Assembly: GCA_963851025.1 (NCBI GenBank)
Contig: CAWKOA010000012.1
Coordinates: 124,001 to 188,000 of the forward strand
Length of the DNA: 64,000 bases
DNA from: RYN-230 sp963851025
GTDB lineage: Bacteria; Actinomycetota; Actinomycetes; Streptosporangiales; Streptosporangiaceae
Reading direction: 5' to 3'
Positions 7,101 through 16,588 of the stretch are shown here, one piece after another. Position 1 is the stretch's first letter. Each line of letters begins with the position of its first letter. The notes under the pieces were generated by a model. That model did not search any database and was not told where the DNA came from. It worked only from the letters and a program-made list of their open reading frames with translations. Both the position numbers and the translations under genes were made by a program.

Positions 7101-8292
7101 GGGACCGGGCAGGCCGGCACCGTCGGACGAAGCGTACCGACTGAAGCGGTGATCCGCGTAGCGGCGGCCGCCCCGGACCGGGTCAGGCCCGCGGGCGGAT
7201 GGGCGGGATCGGTCTTCTGCGGATGGCGCCGCGGGCCGGACCACAGCGCCGGGACCGCGTCCACGGCCTTGGCCACCGCGTAGGCGGCCTGCTCGTAGTT
7301 GACCCGCCAGCCCACGAAGTCCGGCCAGGCGTCGGCGGGCGTGCGCTCGACCGGGAAGTTCACCTTCTCCAGCGTCGCGATCCCCTCCAGGAACTCCTGG
7401 TAGGTCAGGCTGATGCCCTCGCTGGGATCGGGCATCTCCGGCACGGCCAGGCCCATGGCCCGGGCCACCTCGTTGAAGCACTGGAACCCGCCGCGCAGGC
7501 ACAGCCGGGCCGCCACGGTCGGCGCCGCCTGCGGGGACAGGGCCAGGTACATGGCGGCCGAATCCAGCACCGCGAGCAGCGCGGTCACCCAGGACGACAG
7601 CGGCCTGGGCGAGCGGAACCGGACCAGCGGCAGGTAGGTGGTGTGGCTCTCGGCGATGTCCGCGGCCCAGCGCTCCCACTGGTCGTACAGGTCCGGCAGG
7701 GTGTTGATGGTGGACGCGCCCGAGCCCAGCGCGTAGTGCGTGCGGGCCAGCAGTTCCGGGCCCCACGACGGCACCCCGGCCCGCGCGTTCAGCAGCGCGA
7801 CGTCGGTCTCCCGCCGGTTGAACGCCGAGTACAGGGTGGGCAGGTAGGCGATCTGCAGGGTCAGCGTGGTCAGCCCGATCAGCCCGGCCGCGTACTGGAT
7901 CAGCCGGCCGGCCGCCCCGGACACCGAGGAGTCGCCGATGAACCAGAAGGCCGGGCCCGGCGTCATCGAAGGACAGTGTCACCCCGCCGGGCATGAACGG
8001 CCACAGCAGCAGGGTGAACCCGACGTACGCCACCAGCCAGCCAGGCCAGCAGCTGGCAGATCAGCAGCGTGGCCGCCTCGGCGGCCAGGATCCGGTCCCG
8101 CCGGCGGTAGTTCCTGACCGGGGCGGTCAGCAGCTGGAACCCGGTGTGCACCAGCCGGTCCACCCAGATCATCAGCCGGCCGCCGGCCGGCCGCGGCACG
8201 ATCAGCGTCCCGACCAGGCTGATGCAGTCGATGACGACCAGGAACAGCCCGACGGCGGCGGCGATGTACCGCGCGTACAGCGGCACCATCAT
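7091..8292 (-). pseudogene. Membrane protein of the ion-channel-like type, broken by two frameshifts
   Basis: Three frames join into one protein of about 400 residues. Starting at ATG 8292 it reads MMVPLYARYIAAAVGLFLVV and two helices to LICQLLAWL. Near 8035 the sense continues one frame over (VAYVGFTLLLWPFMPGG). Near 7970 it shifts again to PGPAFWFIGDSSVSG, then a helix (LTTLTLQIAYLPTLYSAFN) and a soluble C-terminal half with no stops. About four membrane helices precede a cytoplasmic domain, resembling actinobacterial proteins with a two-pore-channel-like N-terminus. Because the sense is fully preserved across both shifts, sequencing indels are more likely than real decay. Confidence 0.6.
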
Positions 8293-8303
8293 GGCCGGCC
8301 CCG

Positions 8304-8610
8304 CTACGCCGGCTCGTCGATCGGGACCAGGGCCGCGACGTCCGGGTGCCGGTCCAGCCAGGCCCGCGCGAACGGGCAGGCCGGCACGACGGTCAGCCCC
8401 TCCCCGGCCGCGTACCCGATCGCCGCGCGCACGAGCTGGCCGCCGACACCGTGGCCTTCCAGCGTCGTCCGGCACGCCGGTATGCAGCAGGACCATCCGC
8501 TCGCCGCGGCGCCGGTACACAAGCTCCGCAACGGAACCGCCCGCGCGGTACTCGAACACGTGACGGCCTGGGTCGTGGGTTACCTGCGGTGAGTCGATCA
8601 CGCGGTCCAT
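8304..8610 (-). pseudogene. GNAT-type N-acetyltransferase (COG2388-like), one frameshift
   Basis: From ATG 8610 the protein reads through FEYRAGGSVAELVYRRRGER and HTGVPD. One base too many near 8468 then breaks the frame, and the sense resumes as LEGHGVGGQLVRAAIGYA and VVPACPFARAWLDRHPD. This is the small (about 90-100 residue) GCN5-related fold with its acetyl-CoA loop (GHGVGG) and the conserved 'P.CPF...W...HP' ending. Only one base needs removing to restore an intact gene, in a stretch of the window where neighbours show the same fault. It would acetylate a small molecule or protein; the substrate is unknown. Confidence 0.7.
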
Positions 8611-8687
8611 CGTCTCAGGACGGGACTGGCCGCCGCGGGGCGGGAATGCGAAGCTGGCCGGACCAGCACGTCACCTGGGGTGGAGTC

Positions 8688-11082
8688 ATGACCGTGAGCA
8701 GTGCCGAGCAGGCCGACCTGGACGTTCTCGCCGGGATCCAGCAGCGGGTCCTGTGGCTGGCCACCCGGATCGTGGACGCGGCCAACCACGACCGCGACAC
8801 CGGGGACGGCGTCAAGGTGGGCGGCCACCAGGCCTCCAGCGCCAGCCTGGTCAGCGTGATGACCGCGCTGTACTTCGCGTACCTGGACGCCCCGGACAAG
8901 GTCAGCGTGAAGCCGCACGCCTCCCCGGTCTACCACGCGATCCAGTACCTGCTCGGCAACCTGGACCGCGGCTACCTGCCGTCGCTGCGCGCGTTCGGCG
9001 GCCTGCAGGCCTACCCGAGCCGGACCAAGGACCCGGACGGCCCCGACTTCTCCACCGGGTCGGTCGGGCTGGGCGCGGCCGCGCCGCTGTTCGCCGCGGC
9101 GGCCCGCCGGTACGTGGACGCCCACTTCGGCCCCCGGCCGCGCAGCCGGTTCGTCTCCCTGATCGGCGACGCCGAGCTGGACGAGGGCAACATCTGGGAA
9201 GCGGTCGCCGACTCCGCCACCGACGGGCTCGGCAACGTCATGTGGATCGTGGACCTGAACCGGCAGTCGCTGGACCGGGTGGTGCCCGGGATGCGGATCG
9301 CCCAGTGGGAGCAGCAGTTCACCGCGGCCGGGTGGCACGTGGTGGAGGCCAAGTACGGCGCCGGGCTGCAGCAGGCCTTCGAGCGGCCCGGCGGCGCCGC
9401 GCTGCGCGACTGGATCGACGCCCTGCCCAACGAGCACTACCAGTCGCTGTTCGGCCTGGCCCCGGCCGATGTCCGGGCCCGCTTCCTGGACGGCGCGCCG
9501 GAGGAGGTGTCGCGGGTTCTGCGCCGGCCTGGCCGACGACGAGCTGGCCGCCCTGGTCACCGACCTGGCCGGGCACGACCTGCGCTCGCTGCTCGACGCG
9601 TTCGCCGCCTGCGACGCGGAGAAGGACCGGCCGAGCGTGGTCTTCGCGTACACGGTCAAGGGCTGGGGCCTGCCGATCGCCGGCAACCCGCGCAACCACT
9701 CGGCGCTGCTCACCACGAACCAGGTGGACGAGATGCGGGCCCGGCTGGGGCTGACCCCGGACACCGAATGGGACCGCTTCGACCCGATGACGCCGGCCGG
9801 CCAGTGGGCGGCCGCGCGGCGTGAGCACCTGGCCCGGGCCCCCCGGTCGGCGCGGCCCGCGGTGACCGTGCCCGAGGCCACCGGGCCTGCGCACCAGCCG
9901 GCCGCTGTCCACCCAGGAGGCCTTCGGCCGGATCCTGGTCGACCTGTCCCGGGACCAGGCCGTGGCGCCCTACCTGGTCACCACGGCGCCCGACGTGGCC
10001 ACCTCGACCAACCTGGCCGGCTTCATCAACCGCACCAGGGTGTTCAGCCCGGACGCGCGCCGGTCGTGGAGCGAGGACACCGTGCTGAAGTGGGCCGAGG
10101 GCCCGGACGGCCACCACATCGAGCTGGGCATCAGCGAGATGAACCTGTTCCTGCTGCTCGGCCAGCTCGGCCTGGCCTGGGACCTGTCCGACCAGCCGCT
10201 GCTGCCGGTGGGCACGGTGTACGACCCGTTCGTGCTGCGCGGCCTGGACGCGTTCATCTACTCGGTCTACTCCGGCGCCCGGTTCATCGTGGCCGGCACC
10301 CCGTCCGGGGTCACCCTGGCCCCGGAGGGCGGCGCGCACCAGTCCACGATCACCCCCTCGGTCGGCCTGGAGCTGCCCGGCGTCACGTTCATCGAGCCCG
10401 CCTACGCGACCGCGCTGGACTGGCTGCTGTGCGGGGCGCTGCAGGGCATCGCCACCGCGAACGCGGCCGCGCTCGGCCCGACCCGGGACGGGACGCCGGT
10501 CATGGAGGACGGCTCGTACTACTTCCGGCTCACCACCCGGGGCCTCGACCAGCAGCCGTTCCAGGCGGCCCGGGACCGGCTGGGCGACGCGGTGCTGCGC
10601 CGCCAGGTCCTGGCCGGCGCCTACCGGCTGGTCGACGCGGGCCCGCCCGCGGACGGCACGCCCGATGGTGCACCTGGCCGGCTGCGGCGCGGTGCTGCCC
10701 GAGGTGCTGGCCGCCGCGGCCGAGCTGGCGCGAGGAGGGCATCGCCGCGAACGTGGTGGACGTCACCTCGGCGGACCGGCTCTACCGGGCCTGGCAGCGG
10801 ACGCTGCGCCAGGGCGTGCGCACCGCCACGGTGCCGTCCATCCCCGGCGCGCTGCGCAGTGCGTTCGGGGCGGGGCTTCGGGACCGGGCGCCGATCGTCA
10901 CCGTGCACGACGCGGCCTCGCACACGCTGAGCTGGCTCGGCTCCGCCCTGGGCGTGCCCGCGGTCAGCCTGGGCGTGGACGGTTTCGGCCAGTCCGGCGC
11001 GGTCAGCGACCTGTACCGGGCGCACGACCTGGATTCCGGCTCCATCGTCAACGCCGCCCTGGCCGCCCTGTCCCTGAGTTAA
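8688..11082 (+). pseudogene. Thiamine-diphosphate enzyme, pyruvate dehydrogenase E1/transketolase-like, four frameshifts
   Basis: Starting at ATG 8688 (GGGGTGGAG upstream), about 800 residues of continuous homology-like sense are spread over all three frames, with switches near 9515, 9890, 10660 and 10735. The first part has GGHQASSASLVSVMTALYFA and the ThDP/Mg site GDAELDEGNIWEA followed by VDLNRQSLD. The middle part (HHIELGISEMNLFLLLGQLG and SGARFIVAGTPSGV) is the pyrimidine-binding domain. The end (ANVVDVTSADRLYRAW and GALRSAFG) is the transketolase C-terminal domain. This is the homodimeric E1-like architecture, somewhat shorter than AceE. No E2 or E3 genes are adjacent. Four compensated shifts in one gene argue for sequence errors rather than a dead gene. 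Confidence 0.75.
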
Positions 11083-11115
11083 GCCCGGTTCACCGAGGCG
11101 GCCGCCTGCGGAAGG

Positions 11116-12302
11116 TCAGCGGAAAGCGCTGATGCCGGTGAGGACCTGGCCCAGGGTCAGCGCGTGGACTTCCTCGGTGCCCTCGTAGGTGAGGACCGAC
11201 TCCAGGTTGTTGGCGTGCCGGATCACCGGGTACTCCAGCGTGATCCCGTTGGCGCCCAGGATGGTCCGGGCCTGCCGGGCGATCTCGATGGCCGCCCGGA
11301 CGTTGCTCATCTTGCCCAGGCTGACCTGCTCGCGGGGTCAGCTCCCCGGCCTCCTTGAGCCGGCCCAGGTGCAGCGCGAGCAGCTGGGCCCGGGACAGGT
11401 CGGCCAGCATCCAGGCCAGCTTGCCCTGGGTGAGCTGGAAGCCGCCGATCGGCTGGCCGAACTGCTCCCGGGTCTTGGCGTAGTCCACCGCGGCCTCCAG
11501 GCAGGACCGGGCGGCCCCGGTCACCCCCCAGACGATGCCGAACCGGGCCTCGCTCAGGCAGGACAGCGGCCCCTTCAGCCCGGACACCCCGGGCAGCATG
11601 GCCTCCGCGGGCAGCTTCACGTCGTCGAAGTGCAGCTCGGCCGTGATCGAGGCGCGCAGCGACATCTTCTTGTGGATGGACCGGGAGGTGAACCCGCGCG
11701 CCGCGCGAGGCACCAGGAAGCCCCGGATCCCTTCTTGCGTCTGGGCCCACACCACGGCGATATCTGCCACCGACCCGTTGGTGATCCACATTTTGGACCC
11801 CGACAGCACCCAGTCACTTCCGTTGCGGATGGCTTTGGTTTTCATGCTGGACGGATCGCTGCCGTGGTCCGGCTCGGTCAGCCCGAAGCAGCCGATGGCC
11901 TCACCCGCCGCCATCCGGGGCAGCCATTCCTCCTTCTGCTCCGGGGAGCCGTATTTCCAGATCGGGAACATGGCCAGCGAGCCCTGGACGGAGACCAGGC
12001 TGCGCAGCCCGGAATCGGCCGCTTCCAGCTCGCGGCAGGCGACCCCGTAGGCGACCGGGCCCATTCCCGCGCAGCCGTAGCCGGTCAGGTGCATGCCGAG
12101 CAGGCCCAGCTTGCCGAGTTCGGGGGCGATCTCGCGGGGCAGCGTGCCCGCCTCGAACCAGTCGGCGATGTGCGGCATCACCCGCTCGGCCGTGAACGCC
12201 CGCACCGTGTCGCGGACCAGGACCTCGTCCGAGGCTCAGCTGCTGGTCGACGCGCAGCAGGTCGAGGTCGTGGCCGGGCTGGCCGGCGGCGTGCGTGGGC
12301 AT
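11116..12302 (-). pseudogene. Acyl-CoA dehydrogenase, glutaryl-CoA-dehydrogenase-like, two frameshifts
   Basis: From ATG 12302 (GGAAGGAC upstream) the first 23 residues are in one frame. The sense moves near 12237 into a long frame with RAFTAERVMPHIADWFEAG, GCFGLTEPDHGSDPSSM (FAD/substrate loop) and SGSKMWITNGSVADI. Near 11338 it moves again to MSNVRAAIEIARQARTILG and LTYEGTEEVHALTLGQVLTG. The ending 'TYEGT..VHAL.LG...TG..AF' and the H-A-x-N-L-E segment are characteristic of glutaryl-CoA dehydrogenase relatives. These oxidise and decarboxylate glutaryl-CoA or act on related acyl-CoAs with FAD. Both shifts look like single-base indels. No lysine- or tryptophan-catabolic partners are adjacent. 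Confidence 0.75.
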
Positions 12303-12397
12303 GGCGGGTCCTTCCGGTCATTCACTAACTCCCGCGCCCAGCGTATGCGGGCCGCGTTCGGCTGTCTGGACCCGGCCGGACCGGGAATGATCGGGGC

Positions 12398-12649
12398 ATG
12401 AACGAGGCCAATGGGAACAAGAGGCTAATCCGGACACGGAAAGGTCGGCTCGTGGCTGGCGTCTGCTCCGGGATCGGCGAGTACGCCGGTATCGACCCCA
12501 CCGTGGTCCGGCTGATCTTCGTCGTGCTGGCCCTGGTGACGGCCGGCGTCTTCGCCCTGGTGTACCTGGCGGCGTGGGTCGTCATCCCAGAAGAAGGGGA
12601 GGGCGCGTCGATCGCCGAGAACCTGATCAAGAAGACGGGTAGCAGCTAG
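12398..12649 (+). CDS. PspC-domain protein
   Basis: The product has 83 residues. After a basic start (KRLIRTRKGRLVAGVCSGIG) comes EYAGIDPTVVRLIFVVLAL and a second hydrophobic span AGVFALVYLAAWVVIPEE, which is the complete PspC domain with one or two membrane-spanning stretches. In actinomycetes such short proteins occur as envelope-stress components or fused to sensor kinases. The gene stands alone. It is read antisense for its whole length but 27 bases by the open C-terminal tail of the convergent MFS gene, which casts doubt on that gene's 3' end, not on this one. Confidence 0.88.
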   Translation: MNEANGNKRLIRTRKGRLVAGVCSGIGEYAGIDPTVVRLIFVVLALVTAGVFALVYLAAWVVIPEEGEGASIAENLIKKTGSS

Positions 12650-14353
12650 CCGGGCGCGCACGGACAGGTCACGGGGCGCCCGGTGGGCTGAGCCGCGGCG
12701 GGTGCTCCTGGCCGGGCTGAGATCGGGCGCGGTGGCGCGGCCGGTCCCGGCGGGCCGGGCGGTCCCGGCCGGTTGCGGGGCGTCCCCGGGCGGGTCGGCG
12801 TCCGCGGGCGGGTCGGTGTCTGCGGGGCGCGGCGGCGGTGCGGACAGGCCGGTTCCCCGCTCGGCCACCGGCAGGTTGAGCACCGGCGGTGCGGCGGGAC
12901 GGGGCCTGGGCGCGGGGGGCAGCCTGGGCCGCTCGGGCGGCTCGGTGAGCAGCGGGCCTGGCGCTGGCGCTGCTGGGCCCGGTGCTGGTGCTGGGCCTGG
13001 CGCTGGCGCTGGTGGTGCCGTGGCGACGGCGGTCCCGGCCAGCGCGGAGGCCGCCGGGCCGCGCTCCAGCATGCTGATCAGCTCCGCGTGCCGGCGGGTC
13101 CAGTCGGTGGCCAGGGCGGCGGCGGCCAGCAGGCCCAGCAGCCCGGCGAGGGTGACCGCCGCCGGCGCCCCGACCCGCTGGGCCACCGCCCCGCCGGTCA
13201 GGATGCCCAGGCCCTGCGCGGCCAGCAGGCCGGTCTGGGCGACCGCGAACGCGCGGACCCGCCGGGCGGCCGGCAGCGCCGTGACGAACGCCGCGGCGGC
13301 GGCCAGCTGGTAGGCGCCGCCCGCGCCGGCCAGGGCCCAGAGCAGGAGCAGGACCGGCAGCGGCGGGTGCGCCAGGCTGAAGATCAGCGGCGCGCAGGAC
13401 AGCATGGCCAGCCAGCCCATCGGCCGCATCCGGTCCGAGGGGCGCAGCAGGCGGCCGATCACGAACCCGCCGATCATCGTGCCGGCCGGCATGGCCGCCA
13501 TGAGCAGCCCGATGGTCGGCGCGCCGCCGCCGAGGGTGCGCGCGTACGGGGCGGCCAGCGCCTCGGGCACCACGGTGAAACCGGCCAGCCAGCCGAAGAG
13601 CACCAGGGTGCGCAGCACCGGGCTGCCGAACACGGCGGCCACGCCGTCCCAGGTGATCTCCCACGGCGAGGGATGGCTGGCGCTGCGCGGCGGCGCGGGC
13701 CGGGGCCGCACCCCGCAGGCCAGGATGCCGGCCGACAGGCTGAAGGACAGTGAGTCCAGGGCCAGGGCCCGGTACGGCCCGAGCGCCGCGACCAGGCCGC
13801 CGCCGGCCAGGAAGCCGGCGATCTGGCCGAGCTGGGTGGTGTGGCTCCCGATCACCGAGCCCAGCGGGTACTTCTCCGCGGGCAGGACGTCGGGCAGGAT
13901 CGCCGACCGGGCCGCCGAGAACGGCGTGCCGAGCAGCACGGTGGCGAAGATCAGCAGGCACAGCCCGGCGAACGGCAGCCCCGGCAGCGCCATCAGGGCG
14001 ACCAGCCCGGCCCGGGCCAGATCCAGGGTGATCATCATCTGCTGGCGCGGCATGAGGTCGGCCAGCCCGGCCAGGATCCCCCCGCCGATCACCGGCGGCA
14101 GGTAGGTCAGGGCGTAGGCCGCCGCGGTCAGGAACGCTGACCCGGTCCGGGCGTACACCACGAAGGCGATGGCCACCTGCGCGAACTGATCGCCCGCGCA
14201 GGACAGCGCCTGGGCGGACCACAGCGCGCGGAACTCCCTGACGGCGAACACATCGCGGTAGGCAACCGGCTGGTCGCCGGGTTGCCGGTGCCGGCCCGGC
14301 CCCGATGCGTGCGCCGGCCTCCGGGAAAGCGGTGGGTGCTCTCCGTTGTGCAC
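12425..14353 (-). CDS. MFS transporter with long Pro/Ala-rich tail
   Basis: About 400 residues form a 12-TM MFS domain: FRALWSAQALSCAGDQFAQV at the start, GGILAGLADLMPRQQMMITL as motif A-like loop, and FGWLAGFTVVPEALAAPYAR opening the second half. It resembles the MFS_3/enterobactin-exporter-like group. It is followed by about 150 residues of Pro/Ala/Gly repeats (12690-13030) and then a segment antisense to the PspC gene. The real stop is probably nearer 12650 and has been lost by an indel or mutation. The nominal start is GTG 14353 with AGAAGAG upstream. The substrate is unknown. Confidence 0.75.
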   Translation of the reverse strand: MHNGEHPPLSRRPAHASGPGRHRQPGDQPVAYRDVFAVREFRALWSAQALSCAGDQFAQVAIAFVVYARTGSAFLTAAAYALTYLPPVIGGGILAGLADLMPRQQMMITLDLARAGLVALMALPGLPFAGLCLLIFATVLLGTPFSAARSAILPDVLPAEKYPLGSVIGSHTTQLGQIAGFLAGGGLVAALGPYRALALDSLSFSLSAGILACGVRPRPAPPRSASHPSPWEITWDGVAAVFGSPVLRTLVLFGWLAGFTVVPEALAAPYARTLGGGAPTIGLLMAAMPAGTMIGGFVIGRLLRPSDRMRPMGWLAMLSCAPLIFSLAHPPLPVLLLLWALAGAGGAYQLAAAAAFVTALPAARRVRAFAVAQTGLLAAQGLGILTGGAVAQRVGAPAAVTLAGLLGLLAAAALATDWTRRHAELISMLERGPAASALAGTAVATAPPAPAPGPAPAPGPAAPAPGPLLTEPPERPRLPPAPRPRPAAPPVLNLPVAERGTGLSAPPPRPADTDPPADADPPGDAPQPAGTARPAGTGRATAPDLSPARSTRRGSAHRAPRDLSVRARLAATRLLDQVLGDRRALPFFWDDDPRRQVHQGEDAGRHQGQHDEDQPDHGGVDTGVLADPGADASHEPTFPCPD

Positions 14354-14897
14354 GGCGGCTCTTCTCTGCTGTTATCTGCGATCCGCTACGGCGTCCGGGG
14401 GGGCCGCCTGAGCGGATCGCAATCCTTCTTTCACGCTGTGTCATCGAATGCGGACATCTGCGGTCAGTTAGGTGACCGGCAGTAGTGACTGTGTGTCGTT
14501 AATCGATTGCCTACCGTGTCGAATTTTTGGGAAATGCGCAAGGGGTTCCTGCATGATCGTCTTGGTTCCGGTGGTCGCAGTTGTCAGGGGGATGCCACTA
14601 CGTGGGCCCTGACCAGCGGGGAGTCCACGATGCGGCGCTACCGGACGGTTTGCGGGGACAGGTGTGCGTTCTGGGCGGACAGGTCTGGGTGACGGGTTGG
14701 CTGGGGTCGTGGGCCCGCCGGCCAGAGGTGTTCCGGACGGCCTGCGGCGCCCCGTCTGCGGGGCGTCCGCGGGCTTGATCGCGGACGTGATCGAGGGCGG
14801 CCGGGGGAACGCTTTGGCGGGAGCGCCGGTTGTCCCCTATGCTGGGGCAGTCCCCGACGGCGGGCGCCAAGGGTCACGGCGGCGGCGGCCGTCATCG
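14354..14897. other. Intergenic region upstream of the tRNA cluster
   Basis: About 540 bases carry no convincing gene. The left part (14354-14560) is less G+C-rich and includes TTAATCGATT near 14498, and should hold the MFS promoter. The rest leads into the tRNA-Glu gene and presumably contains its promoter; I could not pick a clear -35/-10 pair. Short open frames here have Arg/Pro shadow composition. Confidence 0.5.
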
Positions 14898-14970
14898 GCC
14901 CCCATCGTCTAGTGGCCTAGGACACCGCCCTTTCAAGGCGGCGGCACGGGTTCGAATCCCGTTGGGGGCA
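14898..14970 (+). tRNA. tRNA-Glu (anticodon TTC)
   Basis: The acceptor strand GCCCCCA pairs with TGGGGGC at the 3' end, and the D-arm is TCGTCTAGTGG. The anticodon loop CTTTCAA gives TTC. The T-arm GGGTTCGAATCCC is canonical and CCA is not encoded. It is the first of three tandem tRNA genes. Confidence 0.96.
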
Positions 14971-14995
14971 CCGTCGGCCACTGGCCGGCACAGAT

Positions 14996-15069
14996 GGTCC
15001 TGTAGAGCAGCTGGTTAGCTCGCCACCCTGTCAAGGTGGAGGTCGCGGGTTCAAGTCCCGTCAGGACCG
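14996..15069 (+). tRNA. tRNA-Asp (anticodon GTC)
   Basis: The acceptor strand GGTCCTG pairs with CAGGACC. The anticodon loop CTGTCAA gives GTC, and the T-arm CGGGTTCAAGTCCCG is canonical. CCA is not encoded. It lies 25 bases after tRNA-Glu, probably in one transcript with it. Confidence 0.96.
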
Positions 15070-15116
15070 CTTGGCTTAGACCGCCCGTCGTGGTTGGTGT
15101 GACGGGGGTCAGTCAC

Positions 15117-15190
15117 GGTCAGGTAGCTCAGTTGGTATGAGCGTCCGCCTGAAAAGCGGAAGGTCGGCGGTTCGACCCCGCCCCTGACCA
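15117..15190 (+). tRNA. tRNA-Phe (anticodon GAA), integration target
   Basis: The acceptor strand GGTCAGG pairs with CCTGACC and the discriminator is A. The anticodon loop CTGAAAA gives GAA, and the T-arm GCGGTTCGACCCCGC is canonical. Its 3' half, from the anticodon stem to the end, is repeated exactly at 18437-18480 and in part at 47926. A decayed tyrosine recombinase lies directly downstream. This is the classic picture of a tRNA gene used as an attachment site and kept intact by the element. Confidence 0.96.
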
Positions 15191-15191
15191 C
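15148..15191 (+). repeat. Attachment-site core, copy 1 (attL-like), within tRNA-Phe
   Basis: These 44 bases are identical to 18437-18480. They begin at the anticodon stem and end one base after the tRNA. Similarity resumes after a short diverged patch (GCATCGGCCAGCCCTCTCAC) into the hairpin at 15214-15246. The pair brackets 3.3 kb that contains an integrase remnant. Confidence 0.8.
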
Positions 15192-15213
15192 TCAATCTCG
15201 TGGCATCGGCCAG

Positions 15214-15246
15214 CCCTCTCACCTGCGAGAACGCAGGAGGAGAGGG
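15214..15246 (+). terminator. Hairpin downstream of tRNA-Phe, possible transcription terminator
   Basis: The arms CCCTCTC-A-CCTGCG and CGCAGG-A-G-GAGAGGG enclose the loop AGAA, giving a strong stem of about 13 pairs with one mismatch. There is no T-run, as usual for actinomycete terminators. Related hairpins with loop CTAAT or CTAAC recur at about 18512, 47972 and 50925, always beside tRNA-Phe-derived or boundary sequence. Confidence 0.55.
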
Positions 15247-15253
15247 ATTTCCT

Positions 15254-16165
15254 ATGGCCGTGCGAGTGATCATCTCTAGGTTCTCTGACCTGCGGAAACG
15301 CTCAGGCGCGGATGAGTTCGCTGCAGCGGAACCGCAGGAAGAGAGAAAAACGATGGCCATCACGCAACCGCGTCCCCGGCGGGTCAAGCCCCTGGATGCC
15401 GGGCCGTTCGCACCTGAGATCGGATCGTTCCGGCTGCACCTGGCGGCCGAGGGCAAGGCGCCGAAGACGGTGCGGACCTATGTTGAGGCGGTGGCGTGGT
15501 TTGCTGCCGCTCACCTGATCGAGCGCACCAGGTGCACCCAGTGGGACGAGGTCAGCTGCCATGACGTGCAGCGATGGCTGATCCATCTGCTCACCCGGTA
15601 CAGCGACGCTTATGCCAGCAATCAGTTCCGGGCTCTGCAGCAGTTCTTCCGCTGGCTGGCGGACGAGGAACAGCTCGCGGACCCGATGGCCAGGCTGCGT
15701 GCCCCGAAGGTGCGCGAGAAGCTGGTGCCGGTGTTCACCAGCGAAGAACTTGCGGCGCTGGCGAAGGCGTGCCAGGGCCGGGCGTTTGGTGAGCGGCGCG
15801 ACGCCGCAATCATCGCGGTGCTCACCGCGACGGGGATCCGCGCGGGGGAGCTGGCCGGGATCCAGTACGACCCTCAGGACCCCCCACCGTAGCGATGTCG
15901 ATCTGTGGGCCCGGGAGATCACCGTGCGTGGCAAAGGCGGTAAGCCGCGGGTGGTCAGGATCAGCCACGTGGCGCCCGTGCCCTGGACCGGTATCTGCGA
16001 GTGCGGTCGAAGCACGGGCAGGCGTGGCGGCGCGAGCTGTGGCTGGGGATGAACAACCGCGGGCCGATGACGGCCAATGGGACCCGCCGCCACCAGGCCC
16101 GCGCACGATGGTTCCACAAACGCGCCAGACTCGCCCGTAACAGCGAGCCTTCCCTGGTCAGCTAG
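15254..16165 (+). pseudogene. Tyrosine recombinase (phage/element integrase), truncated and frameshifted
   Basis: The N-terminal SAM-like domain is clear from ATG 15352: FRLHLAAEGKAPKTVRTYVE and SNQFRALQQFFRWLADEEQ. The start of the catalytic domain follows (VLTATGIRAGELAGIQ, containing the first catalytic Arg). The frame then breaks near 15885; RSDVDLWAREITVRGKGGKP is in another frame and a further shift near 15975 leads to MNNRGPMTANGT, ending at TAG 16165. The segment with the H-x-x-R box and the nucleophilic Tyr is absent, so it cannot be active. It lies directly beside its likely attachment site in tRNA-Phe. ATG 15254 is an alternative upstream start. Confidence 0.85.
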
Positions 16166-16588
16166 CGAAGTGCGGCTGCCTTACTAGGCATGGTGCGCGG
16201 TTCGGCTTGGGCGGCGACCCTGGTCAAACGGCACGGGTTGAGGCTGCGCGCGCTTCGCCTCGAGTGCGCCTGACGGCAACGTGACCTGACCGGCGGGCAC
16301 CTAACGATCTTGGCCACGGGTAAATGCGTTGCCGCCTCTCGGCATGCAGTCCTACAGTGGCCGCGCCGCGCGGCAAGAAATGTCCTCTGTATCAGGAAGG
16401 AGGTGCCCGCGATGTTCACTCATCGTCAGACGCCTCCAAGGGTTGCTCCCTAGCAATCCTGGAGACGCAGTGGGGGCACCCTCAGGAATCTGGTCTCAGC
16501 CAGTCCTGGGGGTGCCTTCTAATCAGGCGCCGGAGAATTCGGACTGCACAAGGCCTACTCGGTGTCCGCTCGTGCCGCTGATCGGCGC
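16166..16588. other. Element interior without recognisable genes
   Basis: About 420 bases of lower and uneven G+C hold only short frames without coding character. They lie between the integrase remnant and the HAD gene and are probably eroded element DNA. Confidence 0.5.

Noticed and set aside
12690..13030. Tandem GCTGG-rich repeats as a CRISPR or minisatellite
   Set aside because: They are in-frame Pro/Ala/Gly codons of the MFS protein tail on the minus strand, irregular in length and without unique spacers.
16166..16588. Transposase or IS fragment in the element interior
   Set aside because: No terminal inverted repeats and no DDE or HUH-type motif could be read in any frame.
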